Positions 1-5,654 of a stretch of DNA of 7,815 bases are shown here, one piece after another; position 1 is the stretch's first letter; every line of letters starts with the position of its first letter. This stretch comes from JAXGPP01 sp964436865 (lineage in GTDB: Bacteria > Planctomycetota > Planctomycetia > Pirellulales > Thermoguttaceae), in the NCBI GenBank assembly GCA_964436865.1, contig CAYTFK010000324.1, positions 1-7,815 of the forward strand, in the 5' to 3' direction. The translations under genes and the position numbers were made by a program. Under the pieces are notes generated by a model, which was not told where the DNA came from, ran no database searches, and saw only the letters and a list, made by a program, of their open reading frames with translations.

Positions 1-196
1 CACTCTGTTTCCGGGCAATCAGTGCGCGCACTTCGGGGGCCAGTTCGGTCGGCACGGCCATCATCGTGATTCCTTCCGTCTCTCCGGCGGCTTCAATTTC
101 CGCAAACTGCTCATCTTCGCTCTGGTTCTCGTAGTGCGCAAGCACGTCGCGGACGCGCTGCTCGTCCCAACCGGGAGGGAAGTTCTGCTTGCTCAT
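1..196 (-). CDS. Antitoxin-like small protein, partial (runs off left edge)
   Basis: Reading leftward from ATG at 196-194, 65 codons are open to the edge of the window, beginning MSKQNFPPGWDEQRVRDVLA and followed by an acidic stretch rich in Glu and Gln and then a segment near VPTELAPEVRALIARKQ. I recognise this as the small acidic partner usually found next to DUF4258-type toxin-like genes in cyanobacteria and planctomycetes, so an antitoxin role is inferred from context. The ATG overlaps the TGA of the upstream gene in a 4-base ATGA (196-193), which indicates translational coupling. A GGAG lies at 209-206 on the minus strand, 9 nt before the start, inside the upstream gene. Members of this group are only about 65-75 residues long, so little is probably missing. 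No DNA-binding fold can be assigned with certainty from the visible part. Confidence 0.75.
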   Translation of the reverse strand, partial: MSKQNFPPGWDEQRVRDVLAHYENQSEDEQFAEIEAAGETEGITMMAVPTELAPEVRALIARKQS

Positions 197-477
197 CTGG
201 GCTTTCTCCGTTGACGGCGGCGATAGGCGGTTTTCGCCTTGCCGCGAAGTTCGTAGGCGGTGATTACGAATACGCTGCCAGGGTCTTCATCGGGCACGTA
301 GATAACCTGCAAGTACCGCCCGGCCGTGGTCTGCCCCAATTTCATTCGCGAACCCCTCGTTCCCGGCAGGTCTTCCCCGCGCGAGCGAAGCACCTGCCGC
401 ACCTCCTCCTCGGTGACGTCATGCCCGTAGATGTGCGGCAGACCCGTGTCTGGATCCTCGTAGAAGCGGATTTCCAT
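193..477 (-). CDS. DUF4258/BrnT-like toxin-family protein
   Basis: A complete 94-residue basic protein. It has the pattern of DUF4258/BrnT-like RelE-superfamily proteins: an N-terminal strand with His-x-x-x-His spacing (residues 15-19, HIYGH), a helix VTEEEVRQVL (21-30), a GQTTAGRYLQVIYV strand pair (48-61), a FVITAYEL strand (70-77) and a basic tail (AYRRRQRRK, 84-92). Relatives act, or are predicted to act, as ribonuclease-like toxins; that activity is inferred and not visible in the sequence. The gene precedes the antitoxin-like gene and overlaps it by 4 nt, the toxin-first order also seen in BrnTA and HigBA. No good Shine-Dalgarno site precedes the ATG at 477-475. A possible promoter and a tandem repeat lie just upstream. 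Such proteins are sometimes simply called hypothetical, and solitary non-toxic versions exist. Confidence 0.78.
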   Translation of the reverse strand: MEIRFYEDPDTGLPHIYGHDVTEEEVRQVLRSRGEDLPGTRGSRMKLGQTTAGRYLQVIYVPDEDPGSVFVITAYELRGKAKTAYRRRQRRKPR

Positions 478-521
478 TTCAGACTGTTTCTCGGCTGGAT
501 CGCCCCCGCCGACCTGCCAGC

Positions 522-537
522 ATTTCTACATTTCTAC
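522..537. repeat. Tandem 8-bp direct repeat upstream of the toxin-antitoxin-like pair
   Basis: ATTTCTAC occurs twice head to tail (522-529 and 530-537), reading GTAGAAAT twice on the minus strand. It lies 45-60 nt upstream of the toxin-like start and about 20 nt downstream of the candidate minus-strand -10 box. That is a plausible place for an autoregulatory operator of the pair, but binding is pure inference. Confidence 0.5.
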
Positions 538-557
538 GGCGGGAATCACCACCTGAC

Positions 558-586
558 ATGTTACGGGCGTACCGATGGAAACACAA
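558..586 (-). promoter_or_regulatory. Candidate sigma70 promoter for the toxin-antitoxin-like pair
   Basis: On the minus strand a TTGTGT (586-581) and a TAACAT (563-558) are separated by 17 bp. They match the TTGACA and TATAAT consensus at three and four of six positions. Transcription would start near 551 and give a leader of roughly 75 nt before the ATG at 477. The match is modest and could arise by chance. Confidence 0.3.
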
Positions 587-624
587 CGGGCACCGCCGGC
601 TCCGTACCAGTACTCGCCGCGTGC

Positions 625-640
625 CACGGGCTTGCCCGTG
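625..640. repeat. Short palindrome, dispersed planctomycete-type
   Basis: CACGGGC and GCCCGTG form 7-bp arms around a TT centre. The wider context, GTGCCACGGGCTTGCCCGTG (621-640), resembles a short palindrome I recall between genes in many Pirellulales-like genomes. Only this one copy is visible here, so its dispersed nature rests on memory and not on this window. Confidence 0.5.
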
Positions 641-691
641 CTCTTCTCGGCCGGTTCTTGCTCTCCGCAGCGGCATCCCGGCTCCCGCGAT

Positions 692-711
692 GGCAGGCTT
701 TCGAGCCTGCC
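692..711. repeat. Perfect 8-bp stem palindrome with TTCG loop
   Basis: GGCAGGCT (692-699) and AGCCTGCC (704-711) are perfect inverted repeats around TTCG. On the minus strand the element reads GGCAGGCTCGAAAGCCTGCC. No T-tract follows on either side, so it is not a standard intrinsic terminator. It is similar in style to intergenic palindromes of planctomycetes and lies 52 bp from the palindrome at 625-640. Confidence 0.55.
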
Positions 712-966
712 CCGGCCTTTCATCGCCTCAGGAGTATTGCCTTCGATGCCGCAGGCCTCGCTCTCGGAGATTCTATCACCCCCACCTGCCGGCAGAAATA
801 CCGCGCGCATTGCTCGCGCATCTATCCGGTACATTCGCTCCCATTCGCGTGATCCGTGGGCCATAATCCTCTCTTCCCCGCCAAACCCATTCACCCATCG
901 CCGACCGCGTCTCTTCCGGACCAGCCACCCCCTCCAGAATCTCCAAGAAAATCGCCCGATGGTCTA

Positions 967-996
967 TTGACAAGAATACCGGAACGCATGTATACT
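967..996 (+). promoter_or_regulatory. Near-consensus sigma70 promoter
   Basis: A perfect TTGACA (967-972) is followed after 18 bp by TATACT (991-996), five of six matches to TATAAT. Transcription would start near 1002-1005. The local sequence is clearly more AT-rich than its surroundings. The next convincing + strand gene starts only at 1544, so the promoter drives either a leader of about 540 nt or a separate non-coding RNA. Confidence 0.62.
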
Positions 997-1335
997 ACAC
1001 GGCAGTCGCGACGGCCCTGCGTCCGTCGCCCTGGTGCCGCCCGATACGTCGGGTGCTGCCCGTCTTCGCTCTTTGGCAACTCGACATACTCACCATCGCG
1101 GCCCGCTTTGGCGCTTCGTGCGCTCATTCCCTGCGCTCCCCACAGGCCAGCCCCGCGGCATTCTGCGCAACCACAGCGCATACCCCTCTGGGAACTTCAA
1201 CACTCAAGCCAGAAGGGTGGAATCACTTGCGTCGAGCCGTGTGGACCGAATACCCTTCACCGCCTGCACTTGCGACGGCGCGCCGCGACGAAGCCAACCG
1301 AAACACACCCTTAAGGCGTTTCGCTTGGCGCCCAT

Positions 1336-1357
1336 CGCTCCCTCCGCGCTCCCTCCG
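1336..1357. repeat. Tandem 11-bp repeat
   Basis: CGCTCCCTCCG occurs twice in immediate succession (1336-1346 and 1347-1357). It lies in the untranslated stretch, is pyrimidine-rich on the + strand, and has no evident function; replication slippage is the simplest origin. Confidence 0.6.
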
Positions 1358-1450
1358 CGCGCCATTCGCCCGCCGTTGACCCGCCGAGCCGCTAGGAAAC
1401 AATTCCGACGGATGGCCATCGCTGCTGCACTCGAAGCTGAGCGAAAGCTT

Positions 1451-1515
1451 GCCCGTCTTTGGTCTATTCGGCCTGCCTCACCGGCAAGCCGTTGGCCGAA
1501 ACCAAAGACTTGGGC
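1451..1515 (+). other. Long imperfect hairpin, 24 bp of pairing
   Basis: Four paired blocks are nested: GCCC 1451-1454 with GGGC 1512-1515; GTCTTTGGT 1455-1463 with ACCAAAGAC 1501-1509; TTCGGCC 1467-1473 with GGCCGAA 1494-1500; TGCC 1474-1477 with GGCA 1483-1486, closing the loop TCACC. The interruptions are TT (1510-1511), CTA (1464-1466) and a 7-nt bulge (1487-1493). The structure ends 28 nt before the start codon at 1544. No U-tract follows on the + strand, so it is not a canonical terminator. It may be an mRNA leader element, the 3' domain of a non-coding RNA, or a miniature inverted-repeat remnant. Confidence 0.6.
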
Positions 1516-1543
1516 CGATGGGCCAGGAACGGCCGTAGAGCAG

Positions 1544-1831
1544 ATGCTGACATTCTACTGCATCGAGGATTGCCCCGACTGCCGGTCGATCGAGCAGGAT
1601 CTCGCTGGCACGGCCTTGGCGCACAAAGTGGTTCGCTTCGCCTCGCGCGTAGCGGCCCGCGCCGCGATGCCCGAGGGCGCCTCCCCACCGGCGCTCGCAG
1701 ACGACGGCGAACTCTACTGCGGAGTAACCGAGATCGCCCGGCACCTCGAGCGTCTGAGACAGTTCAAGGCCGAATGGGACAAGTTCCAGTCCGATGCCTG
1801 CTACTGCGACGACGAGGGCAACGCCATCTGA
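1544..1831 (+). CDS. Small thioredoxin/glutaredoxin-fold protein with CPDC motif
   Basis: A 95-residue acidic protein starting MLTFYCIEDCPDCRSIEQDL. The beta strand, the CPDC motif (residues 10-13) and the following helix match the N-terminal half of glutaredoxin-like thioredoxin folds. A Pro-rich SPPAL segment (47-51) followed by an acidic turn fits the cis-proline loop. A helix VTEEIARHL-like region (61-69, VTEIARHLE) follows, and the protein ends with DKFQSDACYCDDEGNAI, adding a CxC pair (86, 88). A redox or metal-handling role is inferred. There is no signal peptide, so it should be cytoplasmic. The frame is open upstream to an ATG at 1412, but the intervening sequence is occupied by a long hairpin and adds nothing family-like, so I prefer 1544. 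Ribosome binding is weak: AGGA at 1525-1528 lies 15 nt upstream and GAG at 1538-1540 only 3 nt. Confidence 0.68.
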   Translation: MLTFYCIEDCPDCRSIEQDLAGTALAHKVVRFASRVAARAAMPEGASPPALADDGELYCGVTEIARHLERLRQFKAEWDKFQSDACYCDDEGNAI

Positions 1832-1896
1832 CTCGCGCGATCCGCGTCGAGACCGCTTCGGTCGCATCGCCAGCATCTCGTTGCACACTCGTCGTG

Positions 1897-1912
1897 GGTG
1901 CCCTTGGGCGCC
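1897..1912 (+). other. Hairpin after the thioredoxin-fold gene, possible weak terminator
   Basis: GGTGCC (1897-1902) pairs with GGCGCC (1907-1912), six pairs including one G-U, around a CTTG loop, which is a known stable tetraloop. It lies 65 nt after the stop codon at 1831. The downstream sequence is not T-rich, so intrinsic termination is doubtful. Confidence 0.3.
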
Positions 1913-2018
1913 ATTGGAACTATTGCGGGGGCCGGCGCAACGGCGCATAGTATAGGCCCACGACGACAGGCCCCGCCTTGCGGCGCAATGCATCACTGGC
2001 AGTCATCCGGAGGTTCCC

Positions 2019-3164
2019 ATGCGCGATCGATCAGTCTCGCGGCACGCGCGGTTTTTGCCCGCACTGGCAATTTGCCCGCTCCTCTGCAGCGCACTCCTTG
2101 CGTCCGGCCAGGAGACGCTCCAGCGCGCCGCGGAACCGGTCGCACCGTGGCGCGGCGTCCACGTCATGGCCTGGGGGCTGGCGGGCGGACCGGAAGGGCT
2201 CGCGCCGCTCAAGGAGGCCATCGAAAAAGTACTTGCTCCTTTGGGCGTCAACGTGATCGTGCTCGAGGTGGACTACAACTTCGACTACAAGAGCCACCCG
2301 GAGTTGCGGCAGACGAAGTACATCACCAGGGCCGACGTACAGGACCTGGTCCGCGTCTGCCGCCAGCACGGCATCCGCCTCATCCCCCAGTTCAACTGCC
2401 TGGGACACCAATCGTGGCGCAACACGCTCTATCCCCTGCTGACCCAGTATCGTGAGCTCGAAGAGCCGCCCGATGTCGAGCCGGGCACGCGGTGGACGGA
2501 ACTCAGAAGCTGGTGCCCCTCGCACCCCGACGTAAACCCGATCGTCTTCGCCCTGATGGACGAGCTGATCGACGCCTTCGAAGCCGACGCCTTCCACGTC
2601 GGTATGGACGAAGTGCTGGTGGTCGGCAGCAAGCAGTGTCCGCGTTGCAAGGACAAGACGCCCGCCGAGGCATTCGCCCAGGCGGTCAACGACTACCACC
2701 GGCACCTGGTCCAGGAGAAGAAGCTCACCATGCTCATGTGGGGCGACCGGCTCATTGACGCTCGCGCGATGCCCCACGACGGCTGGTCGTCGAGCAACAA
2801 CGGCACCGGGCCGGCGATCGATCTCGTGCCCAGGGACATCATCATCTGCGACTGGCACTACGACAAGCGGGACGACTACCCCTCGGTCCGCTATTTCCTC
2901 GACAAGGGCTTTCGCGTCTGGCCGGCAAGCTGGAACAACGTCGAGGCCGCCCGGGCACTTGTGGCCAACTCGCGCGAGCACGCCACCGACCGCATGCTGG
3001 GGCATCTCTCGACCACCTGGGTGCTCGAGCCCGGCGGCTTCGCCCGCGCTCTCTTGGGCCAGAGTGATCCGGACCGCGTGACCGCCAGGGCCATTCAGTC
3101 GGCCGCCGCCTTCCGCGCGGCGATCGACGAGTTGGCCCGGCCGGCAACCGACCAGCAGCAATAG
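2019..3164 (+). CDS. Secreted GH20-like beta-N-acetylhexosaminidase family protein
   Basis: A 381-residue protein. A basic N-terminus and hydrophobic stretch (about 11-29) form a Sec signal peptide, with cleavage near 30 (LLASG/QE). The rest is a single TIM-barrel domain of the GH20 type. The hallmark is FHVGMDEV (192-199), matching the GH20 H-x-G-x-D-E motif, with D197-E198 as the expected polarising Asp and acid/base Glu. LIPQFNCLGH (121-130) takes the place of the usual IPEiDmPGH, keeping the His but changing Glu to Gln and Asp to Asn. Further barrel-lining candidates are W241 (MLMWGD) and the WPASWNN segment (301-307). CPRC (207-210) may bind metal or form a disulfide. The GH20 N-terminal non-catalytic domain is absent. 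Start choice is supported by GGAGG at 2009-2013, 5 nt before ATG. It is first in a three-gene cluster; a TTGCGG (1923-1928) and CATAGT (1946-1951) 17 bp apart could be a weak promoter. Exact substrate is unknown. Confidence 0.82.
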   Translation: MRDRSVSRHARFLPALAICPLLCSALLASGQETLQRAAEPVAPWRGVHVMAWGLAGGPEGLAPLKEAIEKVLAPLGVNVIVLEVDYNFDYKSHPELRQTKYITRADVQDLVRVCRQHGIRLIPQFNCLGHQSWRNTLYPLLTQYRELEEPPDVEPGTRWTELRSWCPSHPDVNPIVFALMDELIDAFEADAFHVGMDEVLVVGSKQCPRCKDKTPAEAFAQAVNDYHRHLVQEKKLTMLMWGDRLIDARAMPHDGWSSSNNGTGPAIDLVPRDIIICDWHYDKRDDYPSVRYFLDKGFRVWPASWNNVEAARALVANSREHATDRMLGHLSTTWVLEPGGFARALLGQSDPDRVTARAIQSAAAFRAAIDELARPATDQQQ

Positions 3165-3206
3165 AATGCGAGAGTTCGCGGATTTCGTTGACGGAGGAGA
3201 AGCGAC

Positions 3207-5630
3207 ATGAGAATTGCGATTATTGCCTGGATCATCGCCGCGTGTGCGGCAACTTCCTTTAGCGCCGAGTCCGTGACGGTTCTCGTCCCCGATCGCGGCG
3301 CCGCTGCCTACCAGATTGCCGGCGACGCTTTCGCCGATCTCTGGCAAGAGGTAACCGGCCGGCGGCCCGAGATTCGCAAATTCAGTGGCGAAACGGGCGG
3401 AGACTTGCCCGGCGGCGATCTGGTATTGATCGGCTCCGACGCCGTCCATCCGCTCGTCCATCGCATGATTCTCGAAGGGACGCTCGAGTCGCTCTCCCTG
3501 CGCTACGGCGGCGACGGGTATCGCATCCTCTCGGTGCCGTATGGCGACCGGCAGTGCCTGATCCTCGCCGGCGGCTGCGGCCGATCGACGCTCTATGCAG
3601 TCTATGACTTCTTCCGCCGCCAGGCCGGCGTCGAGTATTTCTGGGATGGCGACGTCGTACCCAAACGCGCGCAGATCGCGGTCGATGGCCTCGACATCTC
3701 CGAGGAGCCCCATTTCCAGTACCGCGGGCTCCGCTACTTCGCCCATCGCGGCCTGCACCGCTTCCAGGCCGAGCACTGGGACCTGGAGGACTGGAAACGC
3801 GAGATCGACTGGGCAATCAAGAAGCGGTTCAACCTGGTCATGCTTCGCACGGGCATCGACGACCTCTTCCAGCGGGCCTTTGCCGACGTTCCCTATCCGC
3901 CCACCGACGGCGCCGATCCCGACGGGGTCGATCGTTCGTACAACGACCGCACCTCCTTCTGGCCCCTCCGCTACCGGGGCGAGTTGCGCAAGGAAGTCCT
4001 TCAATATGCTCGCGATCGCGGCTTGATCCATCCCGAAGACACCGGCACGCCGACGCACTGGTACTCGCACACGCCGAGCGCCTTCTTCGAGAAACGGCCC
4101 GGCTTTCCCGTGACGGTCGACCAGAAGTCGGGCTATTCGCTCGCCACCGCCGCGATCTGGGACGTCGAGGACCAGCGGGCGTGGGACGCCTACTGGCAGT
4201 TGACCGAGGCCCACATCCGCGAGTTTGGCGGCGGCTCGCCGCGGATGTTCCATACGATCGGCCTCGCGGAGCGGCTCTTCGGCAAAGACGACCGCGAGAA
4301 TCTCCAGCGCAAGCTGTACGTCTACCGCAAGACGCAGGAGATGCTTCGCGACCACTATCCCGACGCGCCGCTGGTGATCGCCGGCTGGGATTTCATCAAC
4401 TGGTGGAAGGACGAAGACGTGCGGCGACTGCTCGACGAGTTCGATCCGGCGAAGACGATCATCTTCGACTACACCGCCGACCATGTCGAAAAGGTGACGT
4501 TCCGCGATTGGGGCCTGTTGGGCAACTTCCCCTGGATGTTCGGCATCTTCCATTCCTTCGCCCGCAACAGCGACATCCACGGAGACTACACTCTGCTGGC
4601 CGAGCGGTTGCGGTTGGCAGCCGATGATGAGAAATGCCTCGGGCTTGCCGTTTGGTCCGAGATCTCGCACAGCGACACATTCCTCCTGGAGTATCTGGCC
4701 GAGAATAGCTGGCAGCCCGCCGGGCTCGAGGCCGAGGCGGCGGTCGCCCGTTATTGCCGCACTCGCTATCCCGAGGAGGCGGCCGCGCCGATGCAGGAGA
4801 TCTGGAACGATTTTCTCACCACTTCGCAGACGCTGCACTGGACCATCAAAGGTCCGCGATCGCTCGCCTTCAACGAGCCGCAGTACCGGATCTGGGGACC
4901 ATCCTACTTCTTCACTCTCAGTCCGGAGCGGATTGCCGTGCTCGAAGAGGAAACGGCTCGCACCCGCGCCGGCCTTGCGCCCGCGGGCGAGGTCCTCGCC
5001 CGGCTGGGCCGGCTCAGCCCTCATTGGCAAGACCAACCGCTATGGCGACGCGACGCCCTCGACATCGCCCGCACGATCGCCGGCCGCGCGCTGCTGCTGG
5101 CGCTGATGAACGGGGCGCTGGAAATGGAAGCCTGGCGAACCGGTACGGGTGATGAGTCCGAGGTCCGCCGGCAGGCCGAACTCAGCAAGCAGTTGATGGA
5201 CCACCTGGCGAATGTGCTCGCCCTCTCCGACGACTTCTCGATGGCGGCTTCGCTCGCCCGGCTAAAGACGGCCCAGCCGCTAGGTGGAGTCGAGCCGGTC
5301 GTCAATCCGCACAGCGAACAGACACTCAAATCGAATGCCGAGAACGACTACTGCCGCACCCACCAATATGAATTGGTCCGCCACCTCTACGCCGCCGAAC
5401 TGGCGGCCTATTGGGACTGGGTGTTTGGCCGCATGGCCAGCGGCGCCAAGACGCCCTGGCAGCGGCCCTCCGACGCTTCCCAGCGAGCGAAAGCAATGAA
5501 GGACAGGTTCTACGCGACGCCGCTGGCCGAAATGGCTCCGACGGACAAGGAAAGGACGAAACCGCTGGCCGAAGTCCTCGCCGGCCTCGAATCAACCCTT
5601 GGCCAGACGCTCGCTGCGAAGCCCCGGTAG
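3207..5630 (+). CDS. Secreted divergent GH89 (alpha-N-acetylglucosaminidase/NAGLU-like) glycosidase
   Basis: An 807-residue protein with a Sec signal peptide (about 1-20, cleaved after TSFSA). Residues about 21-165 form an alpha/beta domain of the kind preceding the barrel in GH67, GH89 and GH115 enzymes (GGCGRSTLYAVYDFF, 122-136; FWDGDVVP, 145-152). YRGLRYFAHRG (172-182) and EIDWAIKKRFNLVML (199-213) match the barrel entry of NAGLU. The barrel then shows IGLAERLF (351-358), VIAGWDFINWW (390-400), KTIIFDYTAD (416-425), FPWMFGIFHSFARN (441-454) and LAVWSEISHSD (480-490), in the same order as GH89. By this alignment E355 and E485 are the catalytic pair, 130 apart, the spacing I recall for human NAGLU (E316/E446). 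Residues about 505-807 form a helical C-terminal domain. GGAGG (3193-3197) lies 9 nt before ATG. It starts 42 nt after the GH20-like gene. GH67/115-type alpha-glucuronidase or DUF4838 is the main alternative. Confidence 0.72.
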   Translation: MRIAIIAWIIAACAATSFSAESVTVLVPDRGAAAYQIAGDAFADLWQEVTGRRPEIRKFSGETGGDLPGGDLVLIGSDAVHPLVHRMILEGTLESLSLRYGGDGYRILSVPYGDRQCLILAGGCGRSTLYAVYDFFRRQAGVEYFWDGDVVPKRAQIAVDGLDISEEPHFQYRGLRYFAHRGLHRFQAEHWDLEDWKREIDWAIKKRFNLVMLRTGIDDLFQRAFADVPYPPTDGADPDGVDRSYNDRTSFWPLRYRGELRKEVLQYARDRGLIHPEDTGTPTHWYSHTPSAFFEKRPGFPVTVDQKSGYSLATAAIWDVEDQRAWDAYWQLTEAHIREFGGGSPRMFHTIGLAERLFGKDDRENLQRKLYVYRKTQEMLRDHYPDAPLVIAGWDFINWWKDEDVRRLLDEFDPAKTIIFDYTADHVEKVTFRDWGLLGNFPWMFGIFHSFARNSDIHGDYTLLAERLRLAADDEKCLGLAVWSEISHSDTFLLEYLAENSWQPAGLEAEAAVARYCRTRYPEEAAAPMQEIWNDFLTTSQTLHWTIKGPRSLAFNEPQYRIWGPSYFFTLSPERIAVLEEETARTRAGLAPAGEVLARLGRLSPHWQDQPLWRRDALDIARTIAGRALLLALMNGALEMEAWRTGTGDESEVRRQAELSKQLMDHLANVLALSDDFSMAASLARLKTAQPLGGVEPVVNPHSEQTLKSNAENDYCRTHQYELVRHLYAAELAAYWDWVFGRMASGAKTPWQRPSDASQRAKAMKDRFYATPLAEMAPTDKERTKPLAEVLAGLESTLGQTLAAKPR

Positions 5631-5654
5631 GCTGGACGGGTAGGGGAGGTTCAG

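Larger units (their letters stand above)
478..966. other. Intergenic stretch without a convincing gene
   Basis: All open frames here on both strands are short, overlap each other, and translate into Arg-, Pro- and Gly-rich sequence without recognisable motifs, so I call no gene. The stretch contains the candidate toxin promoter, the tandem 8-bp repeat, two longer palindromes listed separately and a perfect 10-bp palindrome CTGCCGGCAG at 786-795. A decayed gene on the minus strand cannot be excluded: a TTG-initiated frame from 973 to 776 begins with a protein-like segment, but it has no supporting neighbour, motif or ribosome binding site. Confidence 0.5.
1003..1543 (+). other. Structured untranslated leader or unrecognised non-coding RNA
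   Basis: This stretch starts where the promoter at 967-996 should initiate and ends at the next gene. It has no convincing coding frame. The inverted repeats I can see are: 1008-1014 with 1023-1029 (7 bp, 8-nt loop); 1038-1044 with 1049-1055 (7 pairs including one G-U, TACG loop of the UNCG class); 1164-1168 with 1176-1180; 1212-1218 with 1252-1258 (GAAGGGT/ACCCTTC); and the large stem at 1451-1515. The octamer CACTTGCG is repeated at 1224 and 1267. I looked for and did not see the hallmarks of RNase P RNA, tmRNA or SRP RNA. The 3' end of any transcript is unknown. Some of the short stems are expected by chance at this GC content. Confidence 0.35.

Noticed and set aside
526..973. Short minus-strand frames (526-894 and 776-973) upstream of the toxin-like gene
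   Set aside because: They overlap in different frames, contain the palindromes as translated repeats, and show no motif or ribosome binding site; a decayed gene remains possible but is not supported.
1003..1515. RNase P RNA, tmRNA, SRP RNA or integron attC in the structured stretch
   Set aside because: The conserved core sequences expected for each (for example the GAGGAAAG core of RNase P RNA, the tRNA-like ends of tmRNA, or the GTT-type attC core boxes) were not found on either strand.
1034..1543. N-terminal extension of the CPDC gene in the same open frame
   Set aside because: The extension is Arg/Pro-rich, lacks any family resemblance, and coincides with the hairpins; family-like sequence begins at the Met at 1544.
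2031..5036. A minus-strand frame open for 1001 codons opposite both glycosidase genes
   Set aside because: The + strand products have signal peptides, family motifs and ribosome binding sites. The antisense product is Val-, Ala- and Gly-rich with no recognisable domain. GC-rich codon choice in the sense genes readily removes stops from one antisense frame.
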